Part shown: positions 47,541-59,100 of the stretch, piece by piece
Layout: each line of letters starts with the position of its first letter
Position numbering within the stretch: the first letter of the stretch is position 1
Assembly: GCF_037975245.1 (NCBI RefSeq)
Contig: NC_092579.1
Location: 13,748,678-13,812,677 of the forward strand
Direction: 5' to 3'
DNA: 64,000 bases
From: Apostichopus japonicus
Taxonomy: Eukaryota > Echinodermata > Holothuroidea > Aspidochirotida > Stichopodidae
Notes under the pieces: generated by a model
What the model saw: the letters and a program-made list of their open reading frames with translations, nothing else
Told to the model about the DNA's origin: nothing
Databases searched by the model: none
Translations under genes and position numbers: made by a program

Positions 47541-48553
47541 TGTTGCTAGATATATGAAGAAGAAATTTACATACCAATACATGTTATAGGTCATCGATTG
47601 GCACAAAAACCCAAATTCTGATGACAACTGCCTCAAGAAACCCAATAAATGGCCTAATTAGCACCGAGCCACTAATGTGGACCGTTACTGAAACATCGAT
47701 GCGTGTTAGTCTTCCATCCCCTTCCTCTAATGCTATTTAAGTCCACATGTGTGCATATCCTGCAAACCTACCGGTAGCCCACAGGGGTTTGAGTTGGGAG
47801 AAAGGCCTTGACAGCTTGAAACGACAAATGATGCCAACTTCTCTCAAGTTAAAAGTCTGGCTGAGTTTGCAAGGCCAGTCAGCATGAAAGAGAAAAAACT
47901 TTTTTTGCATTTCTGTCACCAAAGTTGCACATCTTTTTGGTTGCTATTTTGCCTCACAGGTGCCATCTCCTGCGATCTGGGGGGTGCTGAAATCTCAAAT
48001 TTTCTCTGTACGCTCCGCGTCAACCAAGGTGGCGCTCCGCTTAGATAGTAACCTCCGGCCCCCACAAGACAGAACAGCCCCCCATGGCCCCCCACTCAAA
48101 AAATCCTAGCTACGCCACTGTGCGTGTAATTTTTTGTAAAATAAATTTGCAAAAAGAGTACACCATCATTCTGATAAAGTGAAGGTGAGAGGGGCACTCT
48201 GACTGCATCACTAGTCTCCATCTGGAAGGAGGCATCCAAGATGAAATGGCCTGGAGTAGCCTGGTAAAAAGTAGTTTGCATCACCACCTACTCCCCGAAG
48301 ACGTAAATCCCAGCTCATTGCTCGAAATTGCAAATATATGCCCCGCAAACCATGAATACATGATTTATTGGAAATAAATTTTACTCCAAACTTTCACGAA
48401 AAGTAGCACCAGATTGCACCGAGGACCTCCATATTTTGTGAAATTTTCCAAAGGGGAGGGGGCACCCACTCCCCTTAGACCCCTCCCCTGGGACGACGAT
48501 TAGGCATTTCCCATCTGGGCCCCCCCTTCGGCGAAATCCTGGATCCGCCACTG

Positions 48554-51500
48554 ATATATACAGCAAGTCCTACAAATAAGAAACTTATCTTCTCACTTGT
48601 GAATTAAATATATGGATAGAATTAAGCACAAATGAGTATCTTTAGCGGGCCCTAAGTGTACGTGGGCATGGGCATAAACGCACTCCAGAGCGGTTGTAAA
48701 TGTAGTGCTCAAACAAAGGGTGTGTTGGGTCTTGCAGACCCTATCATGATATGTATTGTATTCCCGAAACAATCTACTAATAGGTATGACAACTCGTTAG
48801 TACTGTATTGAACAGTATAGTATTAGGCCTACAGAGGAATAATATGTCGAAGGCTTTGTAAATTTACAACAATCGAAATTGCAACCTTGCTCCTTTTAGA
48901 AGTCGGCATCTCAAAATTATCACCGCTCTCGGAATCAACAGCGTAACGGTCCTAAGCTGGTAAACCAGTTGGAAAATCCGCCCTACCATACCCCCCTCCC
49001 CCATTCCACACCCCCGAAAATCAGAATTCCGTACTACACGTCTGTATGTCATTGACCATTGAAATCAATAACGCCATAGGGCCGACTTCGAGTAGAACTG
49101 AGCTATATTGGTAGGCCAATTGCTGTTCGTGAAGTACAGCAATTAATGCGCATGAGAATCTGGCCTTGAATGGATCAATACGAAGTTATAGTATAGTAGA
49201 GTAGCAATTTGTTCTGTAGATGTTTTGTATTGATTTCAAGATGCAAAAGTAGGGCGCAGTGTTCCGTTCGTAAAGGCTATTATATGAGAATGATAAGATA
49301 CTTTTTGCAAAGAACAATCACCCAAGAAAGTGACTTTTTTTCAAAGAACAATCACTCAACAAAGAAACTGGGCACGAAAACCGAACGACTGATCCGCTCT
49401 CGACCCATTCCTTCATCTGTGTATCACGAGTCCATTAGAACGGGAACAGATACTACACATTCGAAGTATCAGAAGCATTAAGAAAGTGAAACCTTAACAC
49501 AAGTTTGTTATACTTCGGGCAAACGCCATTTAAAGACCTGCTTTACCACACTACCCTGAAGACCCCAGGTGATTAGTGCCGAAAATTGGAGCTTTTAGAA
49601 ACGTTTTGTACTTAAATGATGAAAAAAAAACTCATAGTTTTAATAAAACTCCATGTAATCTATTTTACATTGTATTTGGGGATTCCAACGTCAGACATGA
49701 GAATTGGCAGAAATATGCAATTTTAATCTATTTATTAACTTCTTCGGTATCGCATTTCAGAAAGAAGCACTTTTTCGTCTATGGAGTAATTGAATGATAA
49801 TTGATACTAGCCTGTCAAGGTCTCCAGTGGCGTTAGCAAGGGGTGGGGGATGGCCGTTACAACTATTGGACGAGTAAAAGTATTTATTAGCACCAAAAAC
49901 TGTGCGATTAGACCTAATTTATTGTCTAAATATGCCCCGGAATGTGCCAATTGACTTCCAAACTTTAATTTCTTTCTGGGGAAGGGAGGACAAGGATGGT
50001 GGTTGGCTAGGGTATGTTATAGGTGTGACAAAGTTTCACGACTCAAAAATGGGTAAAAGAACATTTTATAACAGCCCCCCCCAAAAAACCCCCTTCCTTT
50101 GATCTAGCAAACTGAGAGATGGGAAAAATACCTGACCCAATAGCCCGCCCCATTACCCCGCCCCAATACCCCTTCCCCGACCCACCCCCCAGATAAGTGA
50201 GTTGACCTACTGTATGCAGTTGAAATGAGACAAAAACTGAGAACACATCATTTGTCAGTTGAAATCTATTTGAAGATTGCTCTTTTCTCTTTTTTTATTC
50301 TTTTACCAATTTAATATTTTATTGTTATTTTTTCTTCTTCAAATACTGGTAATTTACATCAATGTACAGAATAGTTCAACTTGGTACATTTATGAGGAAG
50401 AATGACATAAACGAGTTAGTTCAACAATATTATTCAAGATGAATCGTTTCTCGTAAAGAGATAATACACTTACATACACGTACGCAACTTAATATCTTAA
50501 GAGAATATTTTAGGCATCCTAAACCGAGCTCTCCCCCCTCCCTACCCCTCCTCCCAAAACAAAATGAAACAATTGGCATATCAATACATTTGAAAAATTG
50601 ACAATGGCATTGATAGTTGATTGAGTTTGTTGGGAGGCGATGATACACTAACATTTTCTTCAAATGGTGGGTGGCTAGCAAATGAGACACATAAATGTTA
50701 TATTTACAGATCTATGTAAATTTGTCTTCAAGGTATAACAGTTGAAGACAAAACAAGGATTGACATAAACACTGCCACTGTCCAAGCACATTGTATTGAG
50801 AAAATCTTCTAAAAGGAAACAAACTTCAAAAGTCAGACCAAAATCTCCCCCCCCCTTCCCCCTACCCCAAAGTTACATAGTGAACTGTTTAGATTATACC
50901 TACCACGAAAGGATATTTTTTCAGTAATCCTGCTTTAATATATAGATATACTTAACCAGGAATACAGTACTCCTAGACCCCCCCATCACCCCCCCCCCAA
51001 ACCCCTTTCCTACATTTAACTCTAACTTGAGCATCACCAAAAGTAAACGATAACAGATGATTGTTAGAATAAAATAAAAGGAAGTGTTGAAATATTAACG
51101 GTTTCCTGTGATGAATATATAATTGCCAGAATAAAAAATGTGAAGGTACCAATATAAAACTGTCAAATGAACTTGCACTACGTAATTCATTATCCCACCC
51201 CACCACTCAAAGACACAAACATCTAAACGAGATCGTGCAATTAATCAACACACCTGATGGCCCTCCTCCAATAACATATCAAATTGGACTAGGACAACCT
51301 AACTACTCCATGGGCTTGATTATGCAAAAACATTTAACCTTTCATTCCTGTCCACTCTCCCCCCCCCCCTCCTCTTTCCAACAATATCCTTACCTACTCA
51401 TTTCACCCTCCAATCCATCCTCATTCCTCACCATTCCCACCCACCTGACCCAACCAATTCCACATTTACACAAGATGCTTAACTTTATAATGTAACCCCA

Positions 51501-52140
51501 CTCCCACCCCACGCATAGTACCCATCCCCAGTTCATCAACCCCCCCCACCTTACCTAACCATTCTTTGTAACAATTATCAATAGTACGAACAGGGTTCAA
51601 CCACTTTCTTGAAAACACATTTCAGAAAAGGAAATTCAATGACCTTTTCCATCAAATATGTCTGTACTATTGCTTTGGGTCAATTTTCAGGTTAAAAGAC
51701 AAACGTTTTACACCTTTCAATGCCCAGAAATTGATTTTATTTCCCAAAAGCTTGATAAACCTATATCACAGAACACTGAAATTACTTACCCAAAACATTT
51801 TCAATAAGAAGATGATATCAAGAATTCATTAATTAATCCTACAAATGCAGAACATGATGCAAGCAATATTTTAATGAATTAAAAAATAGTTATGATCAAC
51901 TTATTTGGTGTTGCAATAAATAGGTCACGATTACAAAATGGAACAATAAATACACTCAAGCATATCACCTTGGTACATTTCCCTTCTCGAGTCCCTTCCC
52001 ACTAACCCACCCCTACCCTCTTTGAGAGAAGCTGAACAGCACGTTTTCTCAACAGGTACTAATGATGAGTCAAAATGCAAAAGTCATTTAAATAATAAGA
52101 ACTGATGTTGTATTACAATATTTGCAATAACAGGAATCTC
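48554..52140. other. Unassigned intergenic sequence
   Basis: No exon or domain is supported. The right part (50,500-51,550) is rich in C/T tracts such as CCCCCCTCC. This could include the distal 3' UTR of the LENG8-like gene, but nothing in the sequence proves it. Confidence 0.35.
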
Positions 52141-52202
52141 AACTCACTGGTAACTGGTAATTCTTGTTGACCACTTTGCTAGGGACTGGTCCTCAGCTTC
52201 AA

Positions 52203-52325
52203 GCTTTTGGTGGTTGTCTCTCACAGGAATGGGCTGCTATCTTCAACTTCTCTGGTAGTCATCATTCCAGCTTTGGTGGTTGTCTCTCTAACAGGAATGG
52301 GCTGCTATCTTCAACATCTCCGGTA
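52203..52325. repeat. Two-copy direct repeat (GGTGGTTGTCTCTC unit)
   Basis: TTTGGTGGTTGTCTCTC..ACAGGAATGGGCTGCTATCT is present twice about 68 bp apart with small differences. Confidence 0.75.
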
Positions 52326-53084
52326 GTATTTTGATTGTCGTACTTCCATTGGGGATGGTGTAACCTCAGTTGTAGAAATTAAAGCATATATCAGATTGTG
52401 ATTATTGTAACCTCCAAATTCATGGCGGTGTACCTCAATTTGAAAAGCTAGTGGACATCAGTCGAAAGCTGAACCTCCATTGGCGATGGTGATGTACATC
52501 AATTGGAATGGCAAACATCAGTGATTGATTGTACTTCACTTGGGATGGATGGAACTACCCAAGATGGCAATGTTGACTATGACATCAACCAGCAAACTTG
52601 TAAAGATTTTCCGAATTGGGGCTTTGAACAACTGTAAAGGTCTGCACCATTGACATAGTAGACTTCATCCCTTGGTTCCTTCTCTAGCAGTGCTGGATCT
52701 TTGATGACATCAAATAGCTGTACACTGGGTCAGCAGAACATTAACCTGGATTAAGCAGCACTCTCATCACACTGAATTGAGTAGAAAGGAAAAGTTGGAA
52801 CTTGACAGAACCAACCGCCAATATCTGCATACTCACTGTGACACATCAAACTTGCAGCTACAGATCTGTGGGAGGGCCCACTGTCGCCTGATATTAACTT
52901 ACTGGCATCAGCAATCGAGACGGCACCAACGGACGTCTCAATAATTACCATGGTTGTAGCATCTTTGAAGCGAAGTGAGGTTTACACACAACTGCTTATC
53001 AAAGACTGGTAGTTGACTTCTAAGGATTGGTAGTTGACACCTGCGTACTTGACACTGCCAATTGAGTACTGGAATGTGAAGACT

Positions 53085-53565
53085 TGTGGTTGACATCAGA
53101 GGACTGGTCGTTTACATCTGAGGACTGAGAGCTGGCTGGCATCCGAGGACTGGTGGTTGACATCCGAGGACTGGTGGTTGACATATCGAGGACTGGTGGT
53201 TGACATCCGAGGACTGGTGGTTGACATCCGAGGACTGGTGGTTGACATCCGAGGACTTGGTGTTGACATATCGAGGACTTGGCGTTGACATATGGAGGAC
53301 TGGGAGCTGACATCTGAGGACTGGTGGTTGACATATCGAGGACTTGGCGTTGACATATGGAGGACTGGGAGCTGGCATCTGAGGACTGGTGGTTGACATC
53401 CAAGGGCTGTTTGCTGACATCTGAGGACTGGTGGTTGACATATGGAGGACTTGGCGTTGACATATGGAGGACTGGGAGCTGACATCTGAGGACTGGTGGT
53501 TGAGATCCGAGGGCTGTTTGCTGACATCTGAGGACTGGTGGTTGACATCTGCCGATAGTGTAATA
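53085..53565 (-). repeat. 21-bp minisatellite open in all three minus frames
   Basis: About 22 units of CGAGGACTGGTGGTTGACATC with variants (22-bp units ending ATAT; GGGAGCT and TTGGCGT subtypes). Because the unit lacks stops on the minus strand, three overlapping open frames of 154-186 aa arise, rich in VNHQSSD-, STTSPRM- and QPPVLGC-type heptads. No splice sites, start context or homologue supports translation. Confidence 0.9.
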
Positions 53566-54416
53566 GGGGGTAACATCCAAGGATTGCTGCTAACCCTATG
53601 GGTGACAAACTTTTTTGGAACTACTTAGCTGGCATCTGAAAAAATCTGGTCTACAAAGTAGGGCCAAAAGACTGGTACCAACAAGAATAACAAATGACCC
53701 AATTACAATAAACATCTCTTCAAAAGGAATAGGAGACACCTGATTTAAACAGACTAACCACGAACAAAAATCATAAAACAAAACCTCAAAGATATAATAC
53801 TTCTGTTGGCATCTGACTTCTACTAGCACGCAACGGAAGGACATCATAAGGCCCTCTCAGACTCACTCCATTGACCGTAATGAAACTACAGGCAATTTCT
53901 TCATCGCTGTATCACCCAATGATAGTTGGCTCTACTACGATTGCTTATTTGGGTTGATGTGGAACAGTGACAATGGCTACCTATTGTGGCATCTAAGAAT
54001 ACATGGCTTTCATACAATGGCATAAAACTTTTGCAGTTCATGGATTTATTACAGAATTAACTGCGCTGGTAGTAAATGACTTGATTCTGTTTTGATGGCG
54101 TCTCAGGTTGATGATCCGGTGGCACATCTTAGGTGGTCTGACATCTTAGAACAGTCTGCTCTCATACGATGGAAAACATCTGGTGTTTCAACAATGGCAT
54201 CTAATTAATTTCATGATCCCTCATCTTGGTGGGTTGTGGCAGCTTTTATTTGTAATCTTGTGCATTGCACACCTGTTGATTAGGTGGTCTAAACTGGACA
54301 CTGGTAAGCTGGATGGCAGAGATCTTTTTTGATTATTTCATTACTTACAATACAAAAAGACACATTTCACATCATCACATTTATTTGCAGAACCTCTTTA
54401 CAGACTTGTCATCATT

Positions 54417-56170
54417 CTACAGTCTGCCTTGGTGGTACCACCACTCTCTCCTACTGCCAAAGGTAACTTCCTCTACAATTAGAGAACCAACTCTAACAGG
54501 TGCCAGACTGGGGCCAACCAAACCATGCAGTAGTTGGTGAAATGTAACATCAGGGTTGTAGACATTTTTTCTTTTTCCAAACTGGGGATGGCCAGGAACT
54601 TGCAGAAATCTTCCTAGTCCTTCGTGACAGAAAGGCCTTGCCGATCTGAATCGTAACCACTCCTCAAACACTACGTCACATGCGACAGTTCGTGCCTCGA
54701 GGCATTTCCAGAAAGAATGAAAAGGTATAGCACAGGAATACAGGCCAGCATTCCCTCATTTTCCAATTATCGGTTATCTTGAGTGACCACAGACCAGGAG
54801 GGTGAAAGGGACAGACCATTACATCTATGGTCATCGCCTCCAAAGTGAAAAGGGTTGCAAAGACCCTTGAGAAAAGACGTAGACACCCATCATCGACATA
54901 GCAACATACTCCTCCTCCCTCACACCTCTTTCTACCCCATACATGCTATGGTAACACTTGATATCATGCACAGGGTTGCAATCAGATTGTCCCATTTCTC
55001 GGAGGATATTTAGGCCACCTCTCAGAAACACCACCATGTAATTGGAAGCTTACAGCACACCACTGGATTTGCTTACTTTACATTTCCATGCCATGTCAAA
55101 AAAAAAAAAAACCAGACAACTAGGAGAAATTGACAAATGCATTGCTCCAAAATAAAACATTTGTCTGACCTAGATGACCCATTTTGAAGTTAATAGGAAA
55201 TTAGTCTTGGAAACCTGAACATTGTTACAAACAGCTGTTCTTTAGTTAAAGTATACTGGTTTTTAGTAATTTCCTGCATCCTAACATCTTGCATTAAGAG
55301 GAGTATTTCTTTAGTTAGGTCACATCTTTCATGGATACAATCATAGAGAGATGTCAAGCCTACCCATTCCATATCCAGCAATTTTCAATCATTTCTGCAA
55401 GAAACTTCAAGTTGGTTGTTTTCTTTCTGGTTCCTGCATAATCACAGCTAGTAAGAGGCACAAATGTCTTATCTTTCTTCACTGCTGCATTGTCCATTTT
55501 CTTCCTAAAACATCACCATGTAGTTTTCTTCCAAATATGATCCCTTGAAATGCTATACACAAAGTGAAAATTCCATATTCATATTTGAAGAATTTGAAAA
55601 CCTCTGATATTGGACTGCTTCCTTAATTTTTTTTTAGCTGATATCTTGACTTCACACAACCTAGGTGAGCATTTCTCACATCAGTCTTTTGTTTTTTTCA
55701 GTTCTTTCAAAGGTACTGCTTCCTTAGTAACGAGGAGATAGAAGATGACTCACTCCTAACGTGACAAGATTGTCTTTATATCAGTCAAACTGCAATTTAA
55801 CAATTCCAATCTGGAGAAAGCACTACTGCATGTCCCATGTCAAATTAACATTGTTCAAACATCTCCTGTCCCTCCTCATTCGAAGGCACTCCAAATGCTT
55901 CAGAATTTCTTCTGCTCTTGCTTGAAGAGGTTAGTGTTGCCAAACCAGCATCTACTACAGTAGCAATCGGTTGCTGACTGCGATACTTTGCTCTACTGAC
56001 TAGAGATTCTAGGAAGGCTTATCGCAACTTCTGCAATTGCTGTACTTATCATACTCACTGCATACTCTTTTTATACTCCTATGAATATTTGCAAGATGTT
56101 AGGACTAGGGAAATCGTGACCTCCGTCACTGACAGGAGGGTTAAAGACATGGAAATGCAATGTAAAGCTT
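54417..56170 (-). other. Region downstream of the LENG8-like stop; probable 3' UTR with unexplained open frames
   Basis: Minus-strand open frames of 84 aa (54417-54671), 68 aa (54831-55037), 63 aa (55190-55381) and about 55 codons near 55850-56020 (containing SRAKYRSQQPIATVVDAG) look more protein-like than surrounding noise. They do not connect by good splice sites and no family is recognised. Long 3' UTR is the default reading. Confidence 0.3.
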
Positions 56171-56172
56171 TG

Positions 56173-59100
56173 CTACTGTGCTTGTAAGACCCCTTGACTC
56201 TGTGTGCAGTTGACTTTGGTTTTATCTTCAGTTAAGGTCACCCCTAAATCAGTCAGGAATTTAAGACAGTCTTCAGAACTCTGAAAAGCTAGTTCGTTCT
56301 GAATGAAGGCTACAGGCAGGTTGGGTCTGTATCTGAGATGGTAGGAAATAAATAGAGTTAGTCACCAAATACAGCGTAAAAGAAAAAAAAAAAAGATTTT
56401 TTTTCAAAAGGAAATCGACCACAAACTTGCAGGAGTACCTTACCACTATACCTGCAATAAAAGTTACATTAAATATTAGAAGCTCCACCACCAATATCTT
56501 TTACATTAATAAAAGCAAACATCCAACTCGAAACAGCTAAGAGCTGTAATTATCAATGAGAGGCTGGAGTAAGTCAACAAAGAATTAAACAAATATACCC
56601 ACCATCGTCAATCCTTCAAACATGTTCATTTTAATCAACAAACAGGAAATGCACTTGTGTACACATTCTGATTCATAGACTTATTTGTAAGGGATGATTT
56701 CTCAGAAACTTTTACACTACTTACCAGAATTTTAAAATGTTTAAAAATCTCAGTGATTTCAACATGTGCTGACAAAGTTTTACAAAGGTGTATTTTGGAC
56801 AATTGGAAAAAACGAACTCATGTACTAACAAAATGGACAACTTACCTGAGCAACCTCACCTGATGATTTCAACCTTAAGAAGTAATTTTGCAAGTCATAA
56901 CAACAAACTTCTGCAACTGATATACTCTAAATTTTCATCAACACATCACATTTTGTGTGAAAAACTACAAATTTTAAGCAGGATAAGTAGTGGAAAGCTA
57001 CTGTTTTAAAAGTTCTTTTTTCATCGTAGGGCACTTGCACTATAGGATGACTCACCTTACAGTTTTTACCATAGAATAAAACCTTTGGCATTCATATGCC
57101 ACCTTCCCTCACCCCCCCCCCCCCTCCTTACCAGCATATACAAAACTAAAAAGGAAAACAAGGAATATATATACGTACGATTTAACCATTGCTTTGATGG
57201 CATCTTTCCTTTGACGCTCCACAAACATGTCCATTAAATATGGGGACATTTTGGGAGCTGACCTGTATAAAAGAAAAAATTTATGGTAATCTGATAACGC
57301 TACGGCGGTTCGAAGTGCAAGGGCGTGTTGGACCATTGCATTGTTCTTGACAGTCGGAGACAGACTTGTAAGAGCTGTTGTTATATCTGCGAATGAGGAG
57401 AAAGAAAAACAACTTAGAGAACTCTCTAATATGAAGAAACATATTATTAATAACATCATGAAATAACTTTGTAACAATAATTTCTCATGTACGAGTGTAG
57501 AAAAAAGTCAAACACAAAGTGTAAGATTTATTTTACAGATAATTTCAACATGGGGTTTTGCTGTTAGCAGCAGCGCATAATATGGGTCAAACGACATTAT
57601 TTGATAAGAATGATGGATAAATTGTTATCTATTAATTTTTTGGCTTTGTTTATTAATCTGATTCATATGTGTTTAGATTCTGTCTCTCACCTGATGAACT
57701 GTTTGTCAAGATGTAATACAGGATTCGATAGGCTGTGAACTCATTCACGTTTCCTGGAATGTTTTCTGCGTACAAGGACTTGAGCTGTGTTTGACATTGG
57801 TTGAATTCTTCTCTGTCACCCTGTATGATAAATGAAAACACAATGACTGGCATGAACAAGCTCTTTCTAAGTACTCTGAATTCACTAAATAATTCCAGAC
57901 TATGCATCATCAGATCCACTTTTGTCTTTACTCAGTAATTATAAACTGCTATGTTCTGTGCAATGATGGGTTCGCCCTGAATCACATCAGCATTGACCAT
58001 ATCCCAATTGATTTATCAGATTTGCATGAGTACTTTGGTGCTCTTTGGTACAGTCACACCCCTAAAATATACCATTAACAAGTAGTTTTCTGAAGAATAA
58101 GTACATTGGAGTTAAGTTCCCTACAATCATCCCCTAAACCATAAGGCCGTCAACGTTAGTTTGTTACACAACTGACAAAGTCAAAAGATAAAATGACTGG
58201 TAAAATTTTTCAGCTCCTCAAAGATATCAAAAATACACCAAAAGATGATGGCGAAACTTACCTTTTCCAACGCTATCCTTGCGTGGGCTTCGTAGACCTT
58301 TACTGTGAAACCATTCCGTATTCTTTGGACCTGACACAAACAAACAAAGATAATAGATTGGTGAGGACCAGCACAGTCTGTTCCTTGTAAGTAAGATTGT
58401 ATGACCTCTAAGACATTTCACAAACATTGCATTAGGTCAAAGTGAAAATAGGAGGTGAGAATAACATTCAGTATTACAAAAAGTTCACTTATTCTTTTAA
58501 TACAAACAGGATTTAAGAGCACACTTACTGCACTGGACAACAGTATAGCTAAAATAGTCCTAACATGTGAGAGTCATGGAGGTTGGTGGAAGTGATTTTT
58601 ATAAGTCTGGAAGTGTCACTCACTGTAGTAGTGCATGTGAACATTAATTCTTAAATCATTTTGACCTTATATCATGAATATTTCATGACCTAACTTCATG
58701 AAGTGCAGATTATATTGTCATGGAAACTCAAATTTAATTTTGAAAACATAACAATCCAACACATTCCAGGAAAAAGTAATCGGCCATAAAAAAAAAAACT
58801 TTGAAAAAAATTTAATTTAAATTTAAATTAAAAAATTACTTTCTGAGGTTGCACATACTTATACTTAGGGGTGCAGCGCGGGTATGGTGAAATGCAAAGA
58901 AGACACTCACCGTTAAATCTTGGCGAATAGATTTTAATTGGTTGCATATGTAACGATAATCCTTCTTCTCCAGCCACTTTACCTTCACTGCTTCTATTGA
59001 CTTCTTAAGAACCTCTAGTGGACGGACTTCACTTGCATTTGGAGCCTAGAGTACAACAAAGTAACCAAAAGCTAGTATTATTGCTATCTATCATAATTTA

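Larger units (their letters stand above)
45884..48120. mobile_element. Inner element (CAGTGGCGTAGCTACGG ends) inserted in the outer one
   Basis: CAGTGGCGTAGCTA at the left and TAGCTACGCCACTG at the right are exact inverted repeats. The flanks TGCGTGAT (45876-45883) and TGCGTGTA (48121-48128) match at six of eight positions, consistent with an aged 8-bp duplication. A subterminal block near 47970-48050 (CGCTCCGCGTCAACCAA, GCGCTCCGCTTAGATAGT) is repeated near 46915-46995, so a further relative lies inside. No transposase was recognised. Confidence 0.7.
45790..48553. mobile_element. Outer element of a nested cluster (CAGGGGCGGATCCAGG ends)
   Basis: The left end CAGGGGCGGATCCAGG and right end CCTGGATCCGCCACTG are inverted, each followed by a G/C-rich run. 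The flanks are TA-rich so the target-site duplication is ambiguous. The interior has been disrupted by at least one other element (45884-48120). Confidence 0.65.

Noticed and set aside
54313-54540. Plus-strand 75-aa open frame
   Set aside because: No homology, splice sites or composition signal; antisense to a comparably weak minus frame.
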